Shown: positions 17,381 through 26,373 of the stretch, in pieces | How positions within the stretch are numbered: position 1 is the stretch's first letter | How the letters are laid out: each line of letters starts with the position of its first letter | Assembly: GCF_902833085.1 (NCBI RefSeq) | Contig: NZ_CADFEB010000009.1 | Location: 310,001-374,000, forward strand | Reading direction: 5' to 3' | Length of the DNA stretch: 64,000 nucleotides | Source: Burkholderia ubonensis | GTDB lineage: Bacteria; Pseudomonadota; Gammaproteobacteria; Burkholderiales; Burkholderiaceae | Translations under genes and position numbers: made by a program | Notes under the pieces: model-generated | What the model was told of the DNA's origin: nothing | What the model saw: only the letters and a program-made list of their open reading frames with translations | The model's database searches: none

Positions 17381-18477
17381 CCGCCGAGCGCGCCGCGGTT
17401 TTTCCACAGCAGCGCGAGAAAGAACGGCGCGCCGAGCAGCGCAGTCAGCACGCCGAGCGGAATTTCCGCCGGCGCGGCGACGGTGCGCGCCGCGAGATCG
17501 GCGGCGAGCGTCAGCGCCGCGCCGAGCAGCGCGGCGCCGGGCATCACGATCCGCTGGTCGGGGCCGCACGCGAGGCGGATGCAATGCGGCGCGAGGAGCC
17601 CGATGAAGCCGATGATCCCCGCACACGATACGAGCGCGCCGACGGCGAGCGCGACCGCGACGAGCACGCGCCGCTTGAGCCGCTGCACCGGCACGCCGAG
17701 ATGCAGCGCCTCGGTTTCGCCGAGCTGCAGCGCGTTCAGCGCATCGCGCTCGCGCGCGAGCAGCGCGCAGCCGATCGCGACGCACGGCGTGACCGCCGCG
17801 AGCGCGGGCCATTGCGCGCCGCCGAGGCTGCCGAGGCTCCAGAACGTCAGCGTGCGCAGCTGCGCATCGTTCGCGGCGAACGTGAGCAGCCCGATCGCCG
17901 CGCCGGCGAGCGCGTTGATCGCGATGCCGGCGAGCAGCAGCAGCGGCAGCGCGAGCCGGCCGCGCGACGCGGCGAGCCGGTAGACGAGCGCCGCGACCGC
18001 GAGCGCGCCCGCGAACGCGGCAACAGGGAGCACGGCGGGCAGCACGGCCGTGCCGGCCAATGCGGCGAACAGCGCGGGACCGAGCACGATCGTCGTCGTC
18101 GCGCCGAGCGCCGCGCCGCTCGACACGCCGACGAGCCCCGGGTCCGCGAGCGGATTGCGGAACAGCGCCTGCATCGCGGCGCCCGCCGCGCCGAACCCGC
18201 CGCCGACCAGCAGCGCGAGCGCGACACGCGGCGCGCGGATGTCGAGCAGGACCGCGCGCGCCTGCCGCGCGGCGGCGTCGCCGGTCAGCGCGGCCCAGAG
18301 CTCGGCAGGCGGGATGCGATACGCGCCGATGCACAGCGCGGCGACGGCGGCAGCGGCGACCAGGACCACAAGGGCCGCCAGCGCGAACGGCGCGAGCCGG
18401 CGCGACGCGCCGATGCGTGCGGCGCCGGGCGAGGCCGCGTGCGGCGGGGCGGCGAAGGGCGAAGCATGAGCGGGCAT
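17377..18477 (-). CDS. hmuU: Haemin ABC transporter permease
   Basis: A 366-residue FecCD-family permease with about ten transmembrane helices and the family signature around RNPLADPGLVGVSSGAALGA. It moves haem from the periplasmic carrier HmuT into the cytoplasm with HmuV. Starts 15 bp after the hmuT stop and overlaps hmuV by four bases. Confidence 0.95.
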   Translation of the reverse strand: MPAHASPFAAPPHAASPGAARIGASRRLAPFALAALVVLVAAAAVAALCIGAYRIPPAELWAALTGDAAARQARAVLLDIRAPRVALALLVGGGFGAAGAAMQALFRNPLADPGLVGVSSGAALGATTTIVLGPALFAALAGTAVLPAVLPVAAFAGALAVAALVYRLAASRGRLALPLLLLAGIAINALAGAAIGLLTFAANDAQLRTLTFWSLGSLGGAQWPALAAVTPCVAIGCALLARERDALNALQLGETEALHLGVPVQRLKRRVLVAVALAVGALVSCAGIIGFIGLLAPHCIRLACGPDQRIVMPGAALLGAALTLAADLAARTVAAPAEIPLGVLTALLGAPFFLALLWKNRGALGG

Positions 18478-18492
18478 CGTGACGATCCGGAA

Positions 18493-19401
18493 TCAGGCGA
18501 GCGCATCCGACAATTGCCGGTGCAGCGTGGTGAGGGCGAGCGGCAGGCGCGGGCCGAAGCCGAGCAGCAGCAGCGCGTCGAGCGACACGACGCGCCGCGC
18601 GCGGCCGGCCGGCGTCGCGGCGAAGCCCGGCGCGGCCAGCAGCGCCGCCCGGCCGCCGACCGCCGCGAGCCCTTCGTCGGAGATCAGCACGATGTCGGGC
18701 GCGGCCGCGGCGAGTGCCTCGGTCGTCAGCGGCTTGTAGTGATCGAAGCCCTGCATCGCGTTGCGCGCGCCTGCGTAGCGGATCATCGCGTCGGCGGCGG
18801 TGCGCTGGCCCGCGGCGAGCGCCTGGTTGCCGGTGTGGTTGAGCACGAACAGCACGCGCGGCGCCTGCGCGCCGCCGGGCGGCTGCGCGGCGACCGTCGC
18901 GCGTGCGACCTGCCAGTCGCGGTCGAAGCGCTGCAGCAGCGCTGCGCCCGCGTCGCGCACGTCGAGCGCCTGCGCGACGCCCGTGATCTTCGCGCGGGCG
19001 GAATCGACGTCGTGGCCTTCACGGAACGTCGACACCGCGACGCCGGCGCCCTTCACCTGCGCGAGCGCGGCCGGCGGCCCGGCTTCGGCCGACGCGAGCA
19101 CGAGGTCCGGCCGCAGCGACAGCAAGCCCTCGGCCGACAGCGCGCGCTGGTAGCCGACCTTCGGCAGGCGGCGCGCGGCGTCGGGATACGTGCAGGTCGT
19201 GTCGGTGCCGACGAGCGTATAGCCGCGCGCGTCGGCGGCGCCGAGCGCGAACGCCGTTTCCGCGAGCGCGCCGCCGATCACGACGACGCGCTTCGCCGGC
19301 GTCTGCGCGTGCCCCCGGCCCGGCAGCGCGCTAGCGAGCGCTCCGACTGCCGCGCTCGCGAGCAGGATGCGGCGCTGCCGGTTGAGCGGCCCGCCGCTCA
19401 C
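18493..19401 (-). CDS. hmuT: Haemin periplasmic binding protein
   Basis: A 302-residue periplasmic haem carrier with a signal peptide (RILLASAAVGALASALPGRGHA) and a type III binding-protein core beginning KRVVVIGGALAETAFALG. The start is read as GTG at 19401, overlapping the hmuS stop as GTGA; the open frame continues upstream only as an antisense-like Arg-rich extension inside hmuS. The conserved Tyr expected to ligate haem may lie in TLVGTDTTCTYPDAA. Position and coupling in the operon support the call. Confidence 0.93.
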   Translation of the reverse strand: MSGGPLNRQRRILLASAAVGALASALPGRGHAQTPAKRVVVIGGALAETAFALGAADARGYTLVGTDTTCTYPDAARRLPKVGYQRALSAEGLLSLRPDLVLASAEAGPPAALAQVKGAGVAVSTFREGHDVDSARAKITGVAQALDVRDAGAALLQRFDRDWQVARATVAAQPPGGAQAPRVLFVLNHTGNQALAAGQRTAADAMIRYAGARNAMQGFDHYKPLTTEALAAAAPDIVLISDEGLAAVGGRAALLAAPGFAATPAGRARRVVSLDALLLLGFGPRLPLALTTLHRQLSDALA

Positions 19402-20486
19402 CGTGCGTCTCCGTGCTCCACCGGCGGCAGGCCCGCGACCAGCGTCCGCCAGTCGTCGCGTTCCGGCCGGCCCGGCTTGCGTTCGCCGAACAGCAGCGCG
19501 ACGTGCTCGCCCTGGCGGTCGAACAGCTCGAGCGACGTGACGATGCCGTCGCTCGTCGGCTTTTTCACGACCCACGCGGCGGCGATCATGTCCTCGCGCA
19601 CGTGCAGGTTGAAGCCGGGATCGAGCACGTTGAGCCACGCGCCCATCTCGCGCACGTTCGCGACCGGCCCGGTATGGATCTGGATCATCCCCGCGTTGCC
19701 GACGAACACCATGATCGGCTGCCCGCTGCCGGCCGCGCGTTCGAGCGCGTGACGCAGCGCACGCGTGTCGACCGGGTACGCGAATCGCGGATCGGCGAGC
19801 CGCAGCGCCTGCAAGCGGCTCACGCCGAAGCGCTGCGTGATGCCGAAGAACTGGTGCGTGTCGGTCATCGCGTCCCACGCCGCGCGAAAGCCCTCGACGT
19901 CGATCTCGCTGTCCGCGCGCTCGGGCGCCTTCGGCGCGGCCGGCGTGACCGTGAGCCCCGGTTCCTGCGACGGCGCGCGCCAGCGCTCGACGAATGCGTC
20001 GTACGCGGCATGATCGCTGTGCGCGCGCAGATAGACCTTGTGGATCGCATCGCCGTGCGCATCGAAGAACTGCAGGCTCTTCAGCGTGCCGTGCGCGGTC
20101 GCGTCGCTGACCGCAAACGCGAATGCCCAGTGACGGTAGAAGATGCGCAGGTCGATGTCGCCGAGCGCGAGGCCGACCGGGCCGTCGTGGCTCATCTGCG
20201 CATATTCGCCGTCCTTCTCGTGGACGGCGGTCTCGTTGCGCGTGAGCGCCATCACGCGGCCGAGCCGCGGCATTTCCTCGAACATCGCCGGGAAGCGCGC
20301 GTCGAGCCGCACGACGTGCTCGCCGACGAACGCGGCGAGCGCCTGGCCTTCGCTGACGCCGAGCGCCTGCGCGGCGTCGCGGTTGCGCAGCTGGCGCTCG
20401 GCCTTGAGCTTGACGAACGCGTCGCGCAGCGCGGCGGCCGTGCGCGCCTGGCTGGCGGGTTGACCGGGAACGGCGGATTGCATCAT
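19398..20486 (-). CDS. hmuS: Haemin-degrading factor / cytoplasmic haem carrier
   Basis: A 362-residue HemS/ChuS-family protein made of two homologous halves, roughly residues 30-180 and 210-355, each with the pattern of a beta-sheet core. Members bind haem in the cytoplasm and release iron by non-canonical oxygenation or deliver it to other proteins. It begins 49 bp after hmuR, and its stop overlaps the hmuT start. Confidence 0.94.
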   Translation of the reverse strand: MMQSAVPGQPASQARTAAALRDAFVKLKAERQLRNRDAAQALGVSEGQALAAFVGEHVVRLDARFPAMFEEMPRLGRVMALTRNETAVHEKDGEYAQMSHDGPVGLALGDIDLRIFYRHWAFAFAVSDATAHGTLKSLQFFDAHGDAIHKVYLRAHSDHAAYDAFVERWRAPSQEPGLTVTPAAPKAPERADSEIDVEGFRAAWDAMTDTHQFFGITQRFGVSRLQALRLADPRFAYPVDTRALRHALERAAGSGQPIMVFVGNAGMIQIHTGPVANVREMGAWLNVLDPGFNLHVREDMIAAAWVVKKPTSDGIVTSLELFDRQGEHVALLFGERKPGRPERDDWRTLVAGLPPVEHGDAR

Positions 20487-20535
20487 GTCGGACTCCTTCG
20501 TGTGACGGATGGGTAGGGAACGCCGGCGGCACGCA

Positions 20536-22812
20536 TCAGAAATCGACCTTCATGCTGACGGCGACGGTGCGCCCGGGCGCGGAATACGCGTCGAGCACCT
20601 GCGAATCGGCCGCGATGCCGCGCACGTCCGACCAGTTCCAGTACTTGCGATCGAACAGATTGCGGATGCCGATCGTCGCGCTCACGTGCTTGTTGAAGCG
20701 GTAGCCGCCGCGCACGTCGACGACGAACGACGACGGCGGCGCGAAGCACGGCTTGTTGGACTGCGAGCACGTGCCGGCCGGGATGTCCTTGTCGCGCTTC
20801 GCGGCCTGGAACAGCAGGTCGGTCTGCACGAACCAGCGCTCGCCGGGCTCGTAGCGCACGCCGAACACCGCGGAGAAAGGGTTGATCGAATCGAGCGGCT
20901 GGCTGGCCGCGCCGTTGTTCTGCGTCGAGCCCTTCGTGAAGGCCAGCGCGGTCTTCAGCGTGATGCCGTTCGGCATGATCCATTCCGCGCGGCCTTCGAG
21001 GCCGTGGATGCGGGCGTCGGCGAAGTTCACGTACTGGAACACGAACGGATCGTTCGGCCGGCCGCTGCCGGCGATCGTCGTGCGCGAGATGAAGTTGCGA
21101 TAGCGGCCCGTGAACGCGGCGGCGCTGTAGCGCACGACGCCGTAGCCGGTGCCCGCCTTGCCGCGCAGGCCTGCCTCGAACGTGTCGCTCGTCTCGGGCT
21201 TCAGGTTCGGATTGCCGATCGACGTATAGCCGAACACGGGGTTCGAGAAGCTGCTGTTGACCTGGTCCGGCGTCGGCGTGCGGAACCCGTGCGCATACTG
21301 CGCGTACGGAATCAGCGCGGGCGTGATCTCGTACAGCACTGCGACGCGCGGCGACAGTTCGCGCGCGCTCGTCGACACGGCCTTGCCGGTGAACAGCGGG
21401 TCGTTCGCGCTCGGGCTCAGCCGGTACGCGTCGAAGCGCAGCCCCGGCGTGACGAGCAGCCGCCCGTAGCCGATCTGGTCCTGCACGAACGCGCCGAGCA
21501 GCGTGTAGTCGGTGTCCGGGAACGCCTTGTTCGGGAATGCCTCGCCGACGCCCGGCACCGTGCCGTCGCGATAGTTCTTCACGCGCGACAGGCTGCCGTC
21601 GACGCCGTAAAGCAGCTTGTGCGCGAACGGGCCGGTCGAGAAGCCGCTTTCCGCGAACGCCGAGCCGCCGAACGTGCGTTCCTCGTAATGGTTGTCGCGC
21701 GAGCGGGAGCGCAGCGAGCCGCCGCGCGTCTCGAACGCGAACTGGTCCTGCGTCGCCTCCTGGTAGTAGAACTGCGCGTGCGCGTTCTGAAACCAGCGGA
21801 AGACATCGTCGTGGAAGTCGTAGTCGATGCTGAAGCGGTTGCGCTCGAGGCGGTCGCTCGTCGTGAGGCCGAGCGTCGTCGGCGGATTGATCGCCGACAG
21901 CACGTTCGTGCTGATGCGCCGCTGCACGGTTTCCGCGGTGAGCTTGATCGTGTCGCGCGAGGTCGGCTTCAGCACCAGCTTGCCGAGCAGCGATTCCGAG
22001 TAGACATCCTGGGGATTCGACGTGGTGCGCAGCGTGCTCGCAGTGTTGTTGCTGCCGCGCGTATCGATCTCGTGGCCGCGCCGACCGTCGGCGACGATCA
22101 TCCCTTGCACGCGATCATTGCCGGCCGCGGCCGACACCGTCGCGCCGATGCTGCGGTCGGTCGAGTCGTAGCTCGGCCGGAACGAGAAATAGTAAGGCTT
22201 GCGATAGATCGACAGCAGGTCCTGCGGGTCTTTCGTGATGAAGTTCACCGCGCCGGTGAGGCCGTCGCTGCCGTACAGCGCCGACGCCGGCCCGCGCAGG
22301 ATCTCGATGCGCTTCAGCGTGTCGAGGTCCGCATAGTCGCCGCGGCCCGCTTCGAGCGGGCCGAACGAGAACGCGCTCGGCAGGCGGATGCCGTCTTCCA
22401 TCAGCAGCACGCGATTGCCTTCGAGGCCGCGGATGTTGATGCTCGAGTCGCCGTCGCGGCCGCCGCCCAGCGCGGCGCTGCCGGGCCGGTACGCGGTGCG
22501 GCGCACCGTGACGCCCGGCTCGTAGCGCAGTGCGTCCTTGATGTTCGCCGCCTGCTGTTCCTCGAGATCCTCGTCGGTGATCACCGACACGGACGCGGCC
22601 GTGCGGCTCGCGGCCGTCGCGGTGCGGGTGGCCGTGACGGTGACGGGGTCGAGCAGCGCGGCATCGCCGCGCGTGGACGCGGCGAGCCGGGTGGTGGTCG
22701 GCGGGGTGGCGCCTTGCGGCAACGAATCGGCGAAAGCCGGAGCGACGGACAGGCCGAACGCGCCGAACAGCGCAGCGCAAATCGGCCGCCGCGCCAGCGT
22801 GTAGCAATGCAC
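20536..22812 (-). CDS. hmuR: TonB-dependent haem receptor
   Basis: A 758-residue outer-membrane receptor. A signal peptide ends near APAFA; the TonB box/plug follows (DPVTVTATR, then a plug domain with DALRYEPGVTV and GNRVLLMEDGIRLP), and a 22-strand barrel ends in the terminal Phe (VSMKVDF). The haem-receptor boxes are present as FRTP and NPNL. No His lies between them, although haem receptors such as HemR have a functionally important one there. First gene of hmuRSTUV, with a Fur box about 130 bp upstream. Confidence 0.95.
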   Translation of the reverse strand: MHCYTLARRPICAALFGAFGLSVAPAFADSLPQGATPPTTTRLAASTRGDAALLDPVTVTATRTATAASRTAASVSVITDEDLEEQQAANIKDALRYEPGVTVRRTAYRPGSAALGGGRDGDSSINIRGLEGNRVLLMEDGIRLPSAFSFGPLEAGRGDYADLDTLKRIEILRGPASALYGSDGLTGAVNFITKDPQDLLSIYRKPYYFSFRPSYDSTDRSIGATVSAAAGNDRVQGMIVADGRRGHEIDTRGSNNTASTLRTTSNPQDVYSESLLGKLVLKPTSRDTIKLTAETVQRRISTNVLSAINPPTTLGLTTSDRLERNRFSIDYDFHDDVFRWFQNAHAQFYYQEATQDQFAFETRGGSLRSRSRDNHYEERTFGGSAFAESGFSTGPFAHKLLYGVDGSLSRVKNYRDGTVPGVGEAFPNKAFPDTDYTLLGAFVQDQIGYGRLLVTPGLRFDAYRLSPSANDPLFTGKAVSTSARELSPRVAVLYEITPALIPYAQYAHGFRTPTPDQVNSSFSNPVFGYTSIGNPNLKPETSDTFEAGLRGKAGTGYGVVRYSAAAFTGRYRNFISRTTIAGSGRPNDPFVFQYVNFADARIHGLEGRAEWIMPNGITLKTALAFTKGSTQNNGAASQPLDSINPFSAVFGVRYEPGERWFVQTDLLFQAAKRDKDIPAGTCSQSNKPCFAPPSSFVVDVRGGYRFNKHVSATIGIRNLFDRKYWNWSDVRGIAADSQVLDAYSAPGRTVAVSMKVDF

Positions 22813-22939
22813 AGGTGGTCTCCCAGTGATGAAACAAGCCCGAAGGCTGGCTGGGTGACGCGTTCACCTGGCTGGCCCGTTCGCGCACGCGAGGCGCCGA
22901 ACGGCTGGATGAAAGGAAAAGGGTAAAACGTGCCGAATT

Positions 22940-22958
22940 GTAAATGAGAATTATTATC
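22940..22958 (-). promoter_or_regulatory. Fur box upstream of hmuR
   Basis: On the minus strand the 19-mer GATAATAATTCTCATTTAC matches 14 of 19 positions of the classical Fur consensus. It sits in a short AT-rich stretch about 130 bp upstream of hmuR. Iron-dependent repression of the haem operon follows from established Fur biology. Confidence 0.85.
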
Positions 22959-23052
22959 AATTCAAGGTGAAGGAGCGCGCCGGGTGCCGTGAGGCGGCAA
23001 GGACGCGCGGATGCCGCCAGCGCGGACGCCGCCCGCACGCGCGGACGCCGCG

Positions 23053-23280
23053 TTACGACAGCGATTCGAGGCGGATCAGCAGATTGCGCGCATGGGCGAT
23101 GAACGCGTCGTGCGTGTCGCGCTCGCTGCGGCCTTCGAGGTGGTGCTCTTCCGCGAACGCGATCTGCTCGGCGAAGATCTCGCCGAGCGCGCGGCGGGCA
23201 TCGGGGGGAAGCGCACGGATCATCGAGACGAGCAGCAATTCCTGCGCGCGGAGCATGCCGGACAGCGATTGAGCGTTCAT
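23053..23280 (-). CDS. Small helical protein of unknown function
   Basis: A 75-residue protein with no recognised domain. ATG 23280 has a GGGAG ribosome site about 8 bases upstream. The sequence looks fully alpha-helical (MLRAQELLLVSMIRALPPDARRALGEIF... then a charged helix). Located just upstream of the hmu Fur region and on the same strand, but its stop lies beyond the Fur box, so it is a separate unit. Conserved coding character makes it a probable real gene. Confidence 0.6.
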   Translation of the reverse strand: MNAQSLSGMLRAQELLLVSMIRALPPDARRALGEIFAEQIAFAEEHHLEGRSERDTHDAFIAHARNLLIRLESLS

Positions 23281-23593
23281 GCGGACTCCCTTGGTCGATG
23301 CGGCGCCGGGCGCCGGTCTTTCCATACTAGGCGGTCGGCGCGCGAGCGTGGCGGTGCGGCGACAGAATTGATGTGACCAGCTTTCCTGTAAAAATCAGGG
23401 GTTCAATAGAGTTGTTGAGTGTGTTTCAGACGGGATTTCACATTCGTTAACAATGCATATAATTGTGGAATTCACATCGATCTTGCGTTGTCAGGGCTTT
23501 TTGGTTTTATTGTTATTGACGCTGCATCTATCACGTAATGCATCGGTCTGGAGTCAATTACAATGGCCAGGTTAAACCGGAGGATCGCCTTTA
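23281..23593. other. AT-rich intergenic region before the DUF1493 gene
   Basis: Base composition falls sharply from the surrounding high GC. A perfect TATAAT at 23458-23463 could be a -10 element, with only a weak -35 (TTTCAC) 16 bases upstream. No open reading frame of note. The shift marks the left edge of a compositionally distinct patch continuing through 23932. Confidence 0.5.
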
Positions 23594-23932
23594 ATGGATG
23601 CTCGTCTAATAGAAATGGTGAGGGATGAGGCGGACTCACCGTTGTGGGGAGAGCTTGAAATCACCCCGGAGACGGATCTCTGCATCGATCTGGAAATTTC
23701 TGATAGAGCCATGTTGAGGCTGATGAAGAAGTTCTCGGAATTTTTTGATGTTGATATTAGTGATTTCGATATAAATTATTATTACCCGTCAAGAAATTTA
23801 AAATTTGGTAGATTTGTTTTGGAAGCATTGAAGTCGCCATTCAGTGCCAGTGCCGGAAATAAAGTGCTGGAACGCCCTCTCACAGTTGGGATGATGGAAG
23901 TTGCAATTAAAACTGGTCGGTGGGAAGTGTAA
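23594..23932 (+). CDS. DUF1493-family protein, compositionally foreign
   Basis: A 112-residue acidic cytosolic protein of the DUF1493 group. Its pattern (DLCIDLEISDRAMLRLMKKF, then FFDVDISDFD) resembles the acyl-carrier-protein fold, but an Asp follows Ser where ACP has Asp-Ser, so phosphopantetheine attachment is not assured; ACP likeness is my inference. The start has GGAGG about 10 bases upstream. Codon use is AT-rich (many AAA, AAT, ATT and TTT codons), unlike every neighbour, suggesting acquisition by transfer. No partner gene is adjacent. It ends about 150 bp before a bidirectional terminator. Confidence 0.8.
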   Translation: MDARLIEMVRDEADSPLWGELEITPETDLCIDLEISDRAMLRLMKKFSEFFDVDISDFDINYYYPSRNLKFGRFVLEALKSPFSASAGNKVLERPLTVGMMEVAIKTGRWEV

Positions 23933-24084
23933 TGGATCCATGCGCATGACATGGCTCTATGCTTCCGTGACTGAACGGAACGAATGCGCAACAATGCTTG
24001 GAAATATTGGCGAGAAGCCGTCGATTGGTCCGCTCGCGATGGCGGCGTGAGCGTTTGATAATCGATTCGGGTGCCATAAAGAAG

Positions 24085-24116
24085 AAACCCCGTTAAATCA
24101 ATGATTTACGGGGTTT
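24085..24116. terminator. Bidirectional hairpin terminator
   Basis: Arms AAACCCCGTTAAATCA (24085-24100) and TGATTTACGGGGTTT (24102-24116) pair with one bulged T; a T run follows on the plus strand and A run precedes it. It lies between the DUF1493 gene and the convergent DUF6232 gene. Confidence 0.75.
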
Positions 24117-24162
24117 TGTGCCATATGGCGGCGGAGAGGAAGGGGAAAGCGGCCGGAAGCAC

Positions 24163-24552
24163 TCAGCCGGCGGTGGCGGCCCCCGCCTGCGCGTCGCGCA
24201 CGACCTGCGCGACCTGCTCGACGAACCCGGCGTCGATGCTCGACAGCGCTTCACGCTTGCCGTCGGGCATCTCGACGATGAGGCGGTACGTGACGTCCTG
24301 CGTCGTCCACGCCAGATAGCCGACGACCACCAGCATCACGCCGACGACGAGCGCGGCGTTCGATCCGTAAAGGCCGCCCGCGACAGCCGACACCGCGCCG
24401 ATCAGCGAGATCAGCGACGGCACGAGTTTGTTTTTCGGGATCTTGACGACATCGACGCGACGAATGTCACGCAAGGGAAAGACCTGCCCGGCGGCCGACA
24501 GGCCGTTGCGCGTGACCGTCACGCCCCGTTCGTTGAAAGCGTTTTCCATCAT
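24163..24552 (-). CDS. DUF6232-like membrane protein
   Basis: A 129-residue protein with a pleckstrin-like N-terminal strand region (ERGVTVTRNGLSAAGQVFPLRDIRRVDVVKI), two adjacent transmembrane helices at about residues 43-85, and a cytosolic C-terminal beta/alpha part. This layout matches the DUF6232 family; function unknown. The start could be either of two consecutive ATGs (24552 or 24549). Monocistronic, converging on the terminator at 24085. Confidence 0.7.
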   Translation of the reverse strand: MMENAFNERGVTVTRNGLSAAGQVFPLRDIRRVDVVKIPKNKLVPSLISLIGAVSAVAGGLYGSNAALVVGVMLVVVGYLAWTTQDVTYRLIVEMPDGKREALSSIDAGFVEQVAQVVRDAQAGAATAG

Positions 24553-24638
24553 GTGTGGCGTGGACGAAAACGCGCAGCGTAGCAGACTTCAATGCCGCGT
24601 CAAACGGGGCCGAGTGCCGCACACGAGGCGGCAGCGCG

Positions 24639-24899
24639 TCAGAACTGCAGCCGGCCGTCGCCGTAGAGCCGTCCCGGCACGTGCGACGCGACCACTTCGG
24701 CGATCTCCGCGTCGGTCGATTCGGCCGGCACGACCTGGCGCCGCGCAGGCGCGTCGAGATGCATCGTCCATTCGACGAGCCGGTACGGGCGCCCCCACGG
24801 GCGCTGCATCTCGACCGACACGCGGCAACTCTGGACGGGCAGCGAGTGCTCGCGCGTCAGAATCGCATGCAGATGGCTGAAAACGGTATCTTCGATCAT
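24639..24899 (-). CDS. Hypothetical protein, 86 residues
   Basis: No domain recognised. The protein begins MIEDTVFSHLHAIL and has a mixed alpha/beta pattern with a conserved-looking RPWGRPYRLVEWTMHL segment and a C-terminal EVVASHVPGRLYGDGRLQF. GGAGG lies about 10 bases before the ATG, and codon bias is typical of the genome, so it is probably a real gene. It is followed after 86 bp by the DUF6232-like gene on the same strand. Confidence 0.6.
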   Translation of the reverse strand: MIEDTVFSHLHAILTREHSLPVQSCRVSVEMQRPWGRPYRLVEWTMHLDAPARRQVVPAESTDAEIAEVVASHVPGRLYGDGRLQF

Positions 24900-24950
24900 C
24901 GTGGCCTCCGATCCTGTCTCGTAGTGGCCGACAGCCGCGCCGCCGGAATC

Positions 24951-24979
24951 AAAAAAAAAGCCGCCGATGCTCAGGCGGC
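24951..24979 (-). terminator. Terminator-like hairpin on the minus strand
   Basis: Six-base-pair stem (GCCGCC 24960-24965 with GGCGGC 24974-24979) followed on the minus strand by nine T residues. It lies downstream of the stronger terminator at 25041, so it may back up termination from the porin gene. Confidence 0.7.
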
Positions 24980-25040
24980 CAACAGGGGGGGTGACTGCAT
25001 CGTCTCAGCCCAGAATTAAGCGAAACTTAAAAGCCCATAA

Positions 25041-25073
25041 AAAAGCGCCCCGCCTGGGAGGCGGGGCGCTTTT
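25041..25073. terminator. Strong bidirectional terminator downstream of the porin
   Basis: Perfect 14-bp arms (25041-25054 and 25060-25073) with a 5-nt loop; the outer A/T ends supply a T tract on both strands. Lies about 30 bp past the porin stop. Confidence 0.9.
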
Positions 25074-25104
25074 GCCGTCGTGATCCGCGTGTTAAGCGAA
25101 CGCT

Positions 25105-26262
25105 TTAGAACTTGTGACGGATGCCGAGGCGAACGGCGAGTTGGTTCTGCGCGTTGCCCGACGTGTTGAAGTAGCTCGTGCTCGAACCGATCTGCGCCGG
25201 GACGTTGTTGCCCGATGCTTGCTGGTACACGACGAGGCCGTACACGTCCGTACGCTTGCTGAGCGCGTAGTCGAGCGCGAGGTCGCCCTGGTTCCAGTGA
25301 GCCGACTGGCCCGGCAGCGTCGCATTGGTGTACGTGTAGCCCGCCGCTGCCGACAGGGCCGGCGTGATTGCGTACTTCACGCCGGCTTCATACGCGTTGT
25401 AGAAGCTGCCCGAGCCGGAGACCGGCGTGAACTGCGTGCGCGTCCAGAGCAGCCATGCGGTCGCCGGGCCCCAGATGTAGCGGCCGCCGACGCCATACGA
25501 GCGCAGGTCGCGGATGGTGCCCGTGGAGATGCCCGCGATCGTCGTCGAGTAGTTCGACGTCCCCGCCGGCGTCAGCGACTGGCCCGGGAAGCGGATGTCC
25601 GTGTACGCGGCGCCGAGCGAGAACGGGCCGTTAGCGTAGTTCAGGCCGAAGCTGTACGCACGCGACGAGCCGCCCGTGGCCGGGGTGCCCGTGCCCGCCG
25701 AGCCGGCGAAGTCCGTCGAATTCGAGAAGCCGTACAACGCGCCGAACGTGAAGCCGGCGTAGTTCGCGCTCTGGAACTTCACCGCGTTGTTGATGCGGCT
25801 CGACGTGAGCTGGTCAACGTCGTTCACGTGGTACGCATAGTTGCCCGCGACCGTGTTGCCGCCCGTCGAGTAATTCGCGCCGAGGATGTCGGTCGAGAAC
25901 GAGTACTGACGGCCGAACGTCACCGTGCCGTACTGGGCCGTGCTCAGGCCGACATACGCCTGACGGCCGAAGATCGCGCCGCCCTGGCCGAGCGCGCCGG
26001 TGCCGCTGTTGAACCCGTTTTCGAGCACGAAGATCGCCTTCAGGCCGCCACCGAGGTCTTCGGTGCCGCGCAGGCCCCAACGGCTGCCCTGGGCAACGCC
26101 GTCGTCGTACTTGAACAGGCGGTCATTGCCGGTTGCCGTCTTCGAATGGTTTGCGAAGCTGATACCAGCGTCGATCAAGCCGTACAGCGTGACGCTGCTT
26201 TGTGCGTGGGCCGCGCTGGCCGTGGCTGCCAGGACGGCAGCGGTCAACAGTTTCTTGTTCAA
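25105..26262 (-). CDS. Gram-negative porin (general trimeric type)
   Basis: A 385-residue outer-membrane porin. Translation is read from TTG 26262, because the signal peptide (MNKKLLTAAVLAATASAAHA) starts there and GGAG lies six bases upstream; no ATG fits. The mature protein begins QSSVTLYGLIDAG, carries the porin signature SRWGLRGTEDLGGGLKAIF, and ends in the barrel-insertion motif with terminal Phe (LGIRHKF). Its own promoter region (26263-26579) is shared with the divergent MetQ-like gene. Confidence 0.95.
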   Translation of the reverse strand: MNKKLLTAAVLAATASAAHAQSSVTLYGLIDAGISFANHSKTATGNDRLFKYDDGVAQGSRWGLRGTEDLGGGLKAIFVLENGFNSGTGALGQGGAIFGRQAYVGLSTAQYGTVTFGRQYSFSTDILGANYSTGGNTVAGNYAYHVNDVDQLTSSRINNAVKFQSANYAGFTFGALYGFSNSTDFAGSAGTGTPATGGSSRAYSFGLNYANGPFSLGAAYTDIRFPGQSLTPAGTSNYSTTIAGISTGTIRDLRSYGVGGRYIWGPATAWLLWTRTQFTPVSGSGSFYNAYEAGVKYAITPALSAAAGYTYTNATLPGQSAHWNQGDLALDYALSKRTDVYGLVVYQQASGNNVPAQIGSSTSYFNTSGNAQNQLAVRLGIRHKF

Positions 26263-26373
26263 AGGAATCTCCGAGCGAGTAAGGCGAGTAATTTGCGTGT
26301 CCAGTTGCGGTTCCGGCGCTCTACAGGCGCGTTTGCGGACCGGCGGCAACTTTAACGGCGGGCGGCGTAATGA

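Noticed and set aside
20509..22926. Very long open frames opposite hmuR (805 codons), opposite the PBP (1167 codons, 12399-15902) and across the second chemoreceptor (974 codons, 43946-46870)
   Set aside because: These are Arg/Ala/His-rich mirror translations typical of high-GC genes; they lack any domain pattern, and the genes on the correct frame have complete motifs and ribosome sites.
24071..24125. Direct repeat GTGCCATA on both sides of the hairpin at 24085-24116, as an att site or target-site duplication
   Set aside because: Only eight bases, with no tRNA end, integrase or transposase nearby; chance or the hairpin environment explains it.
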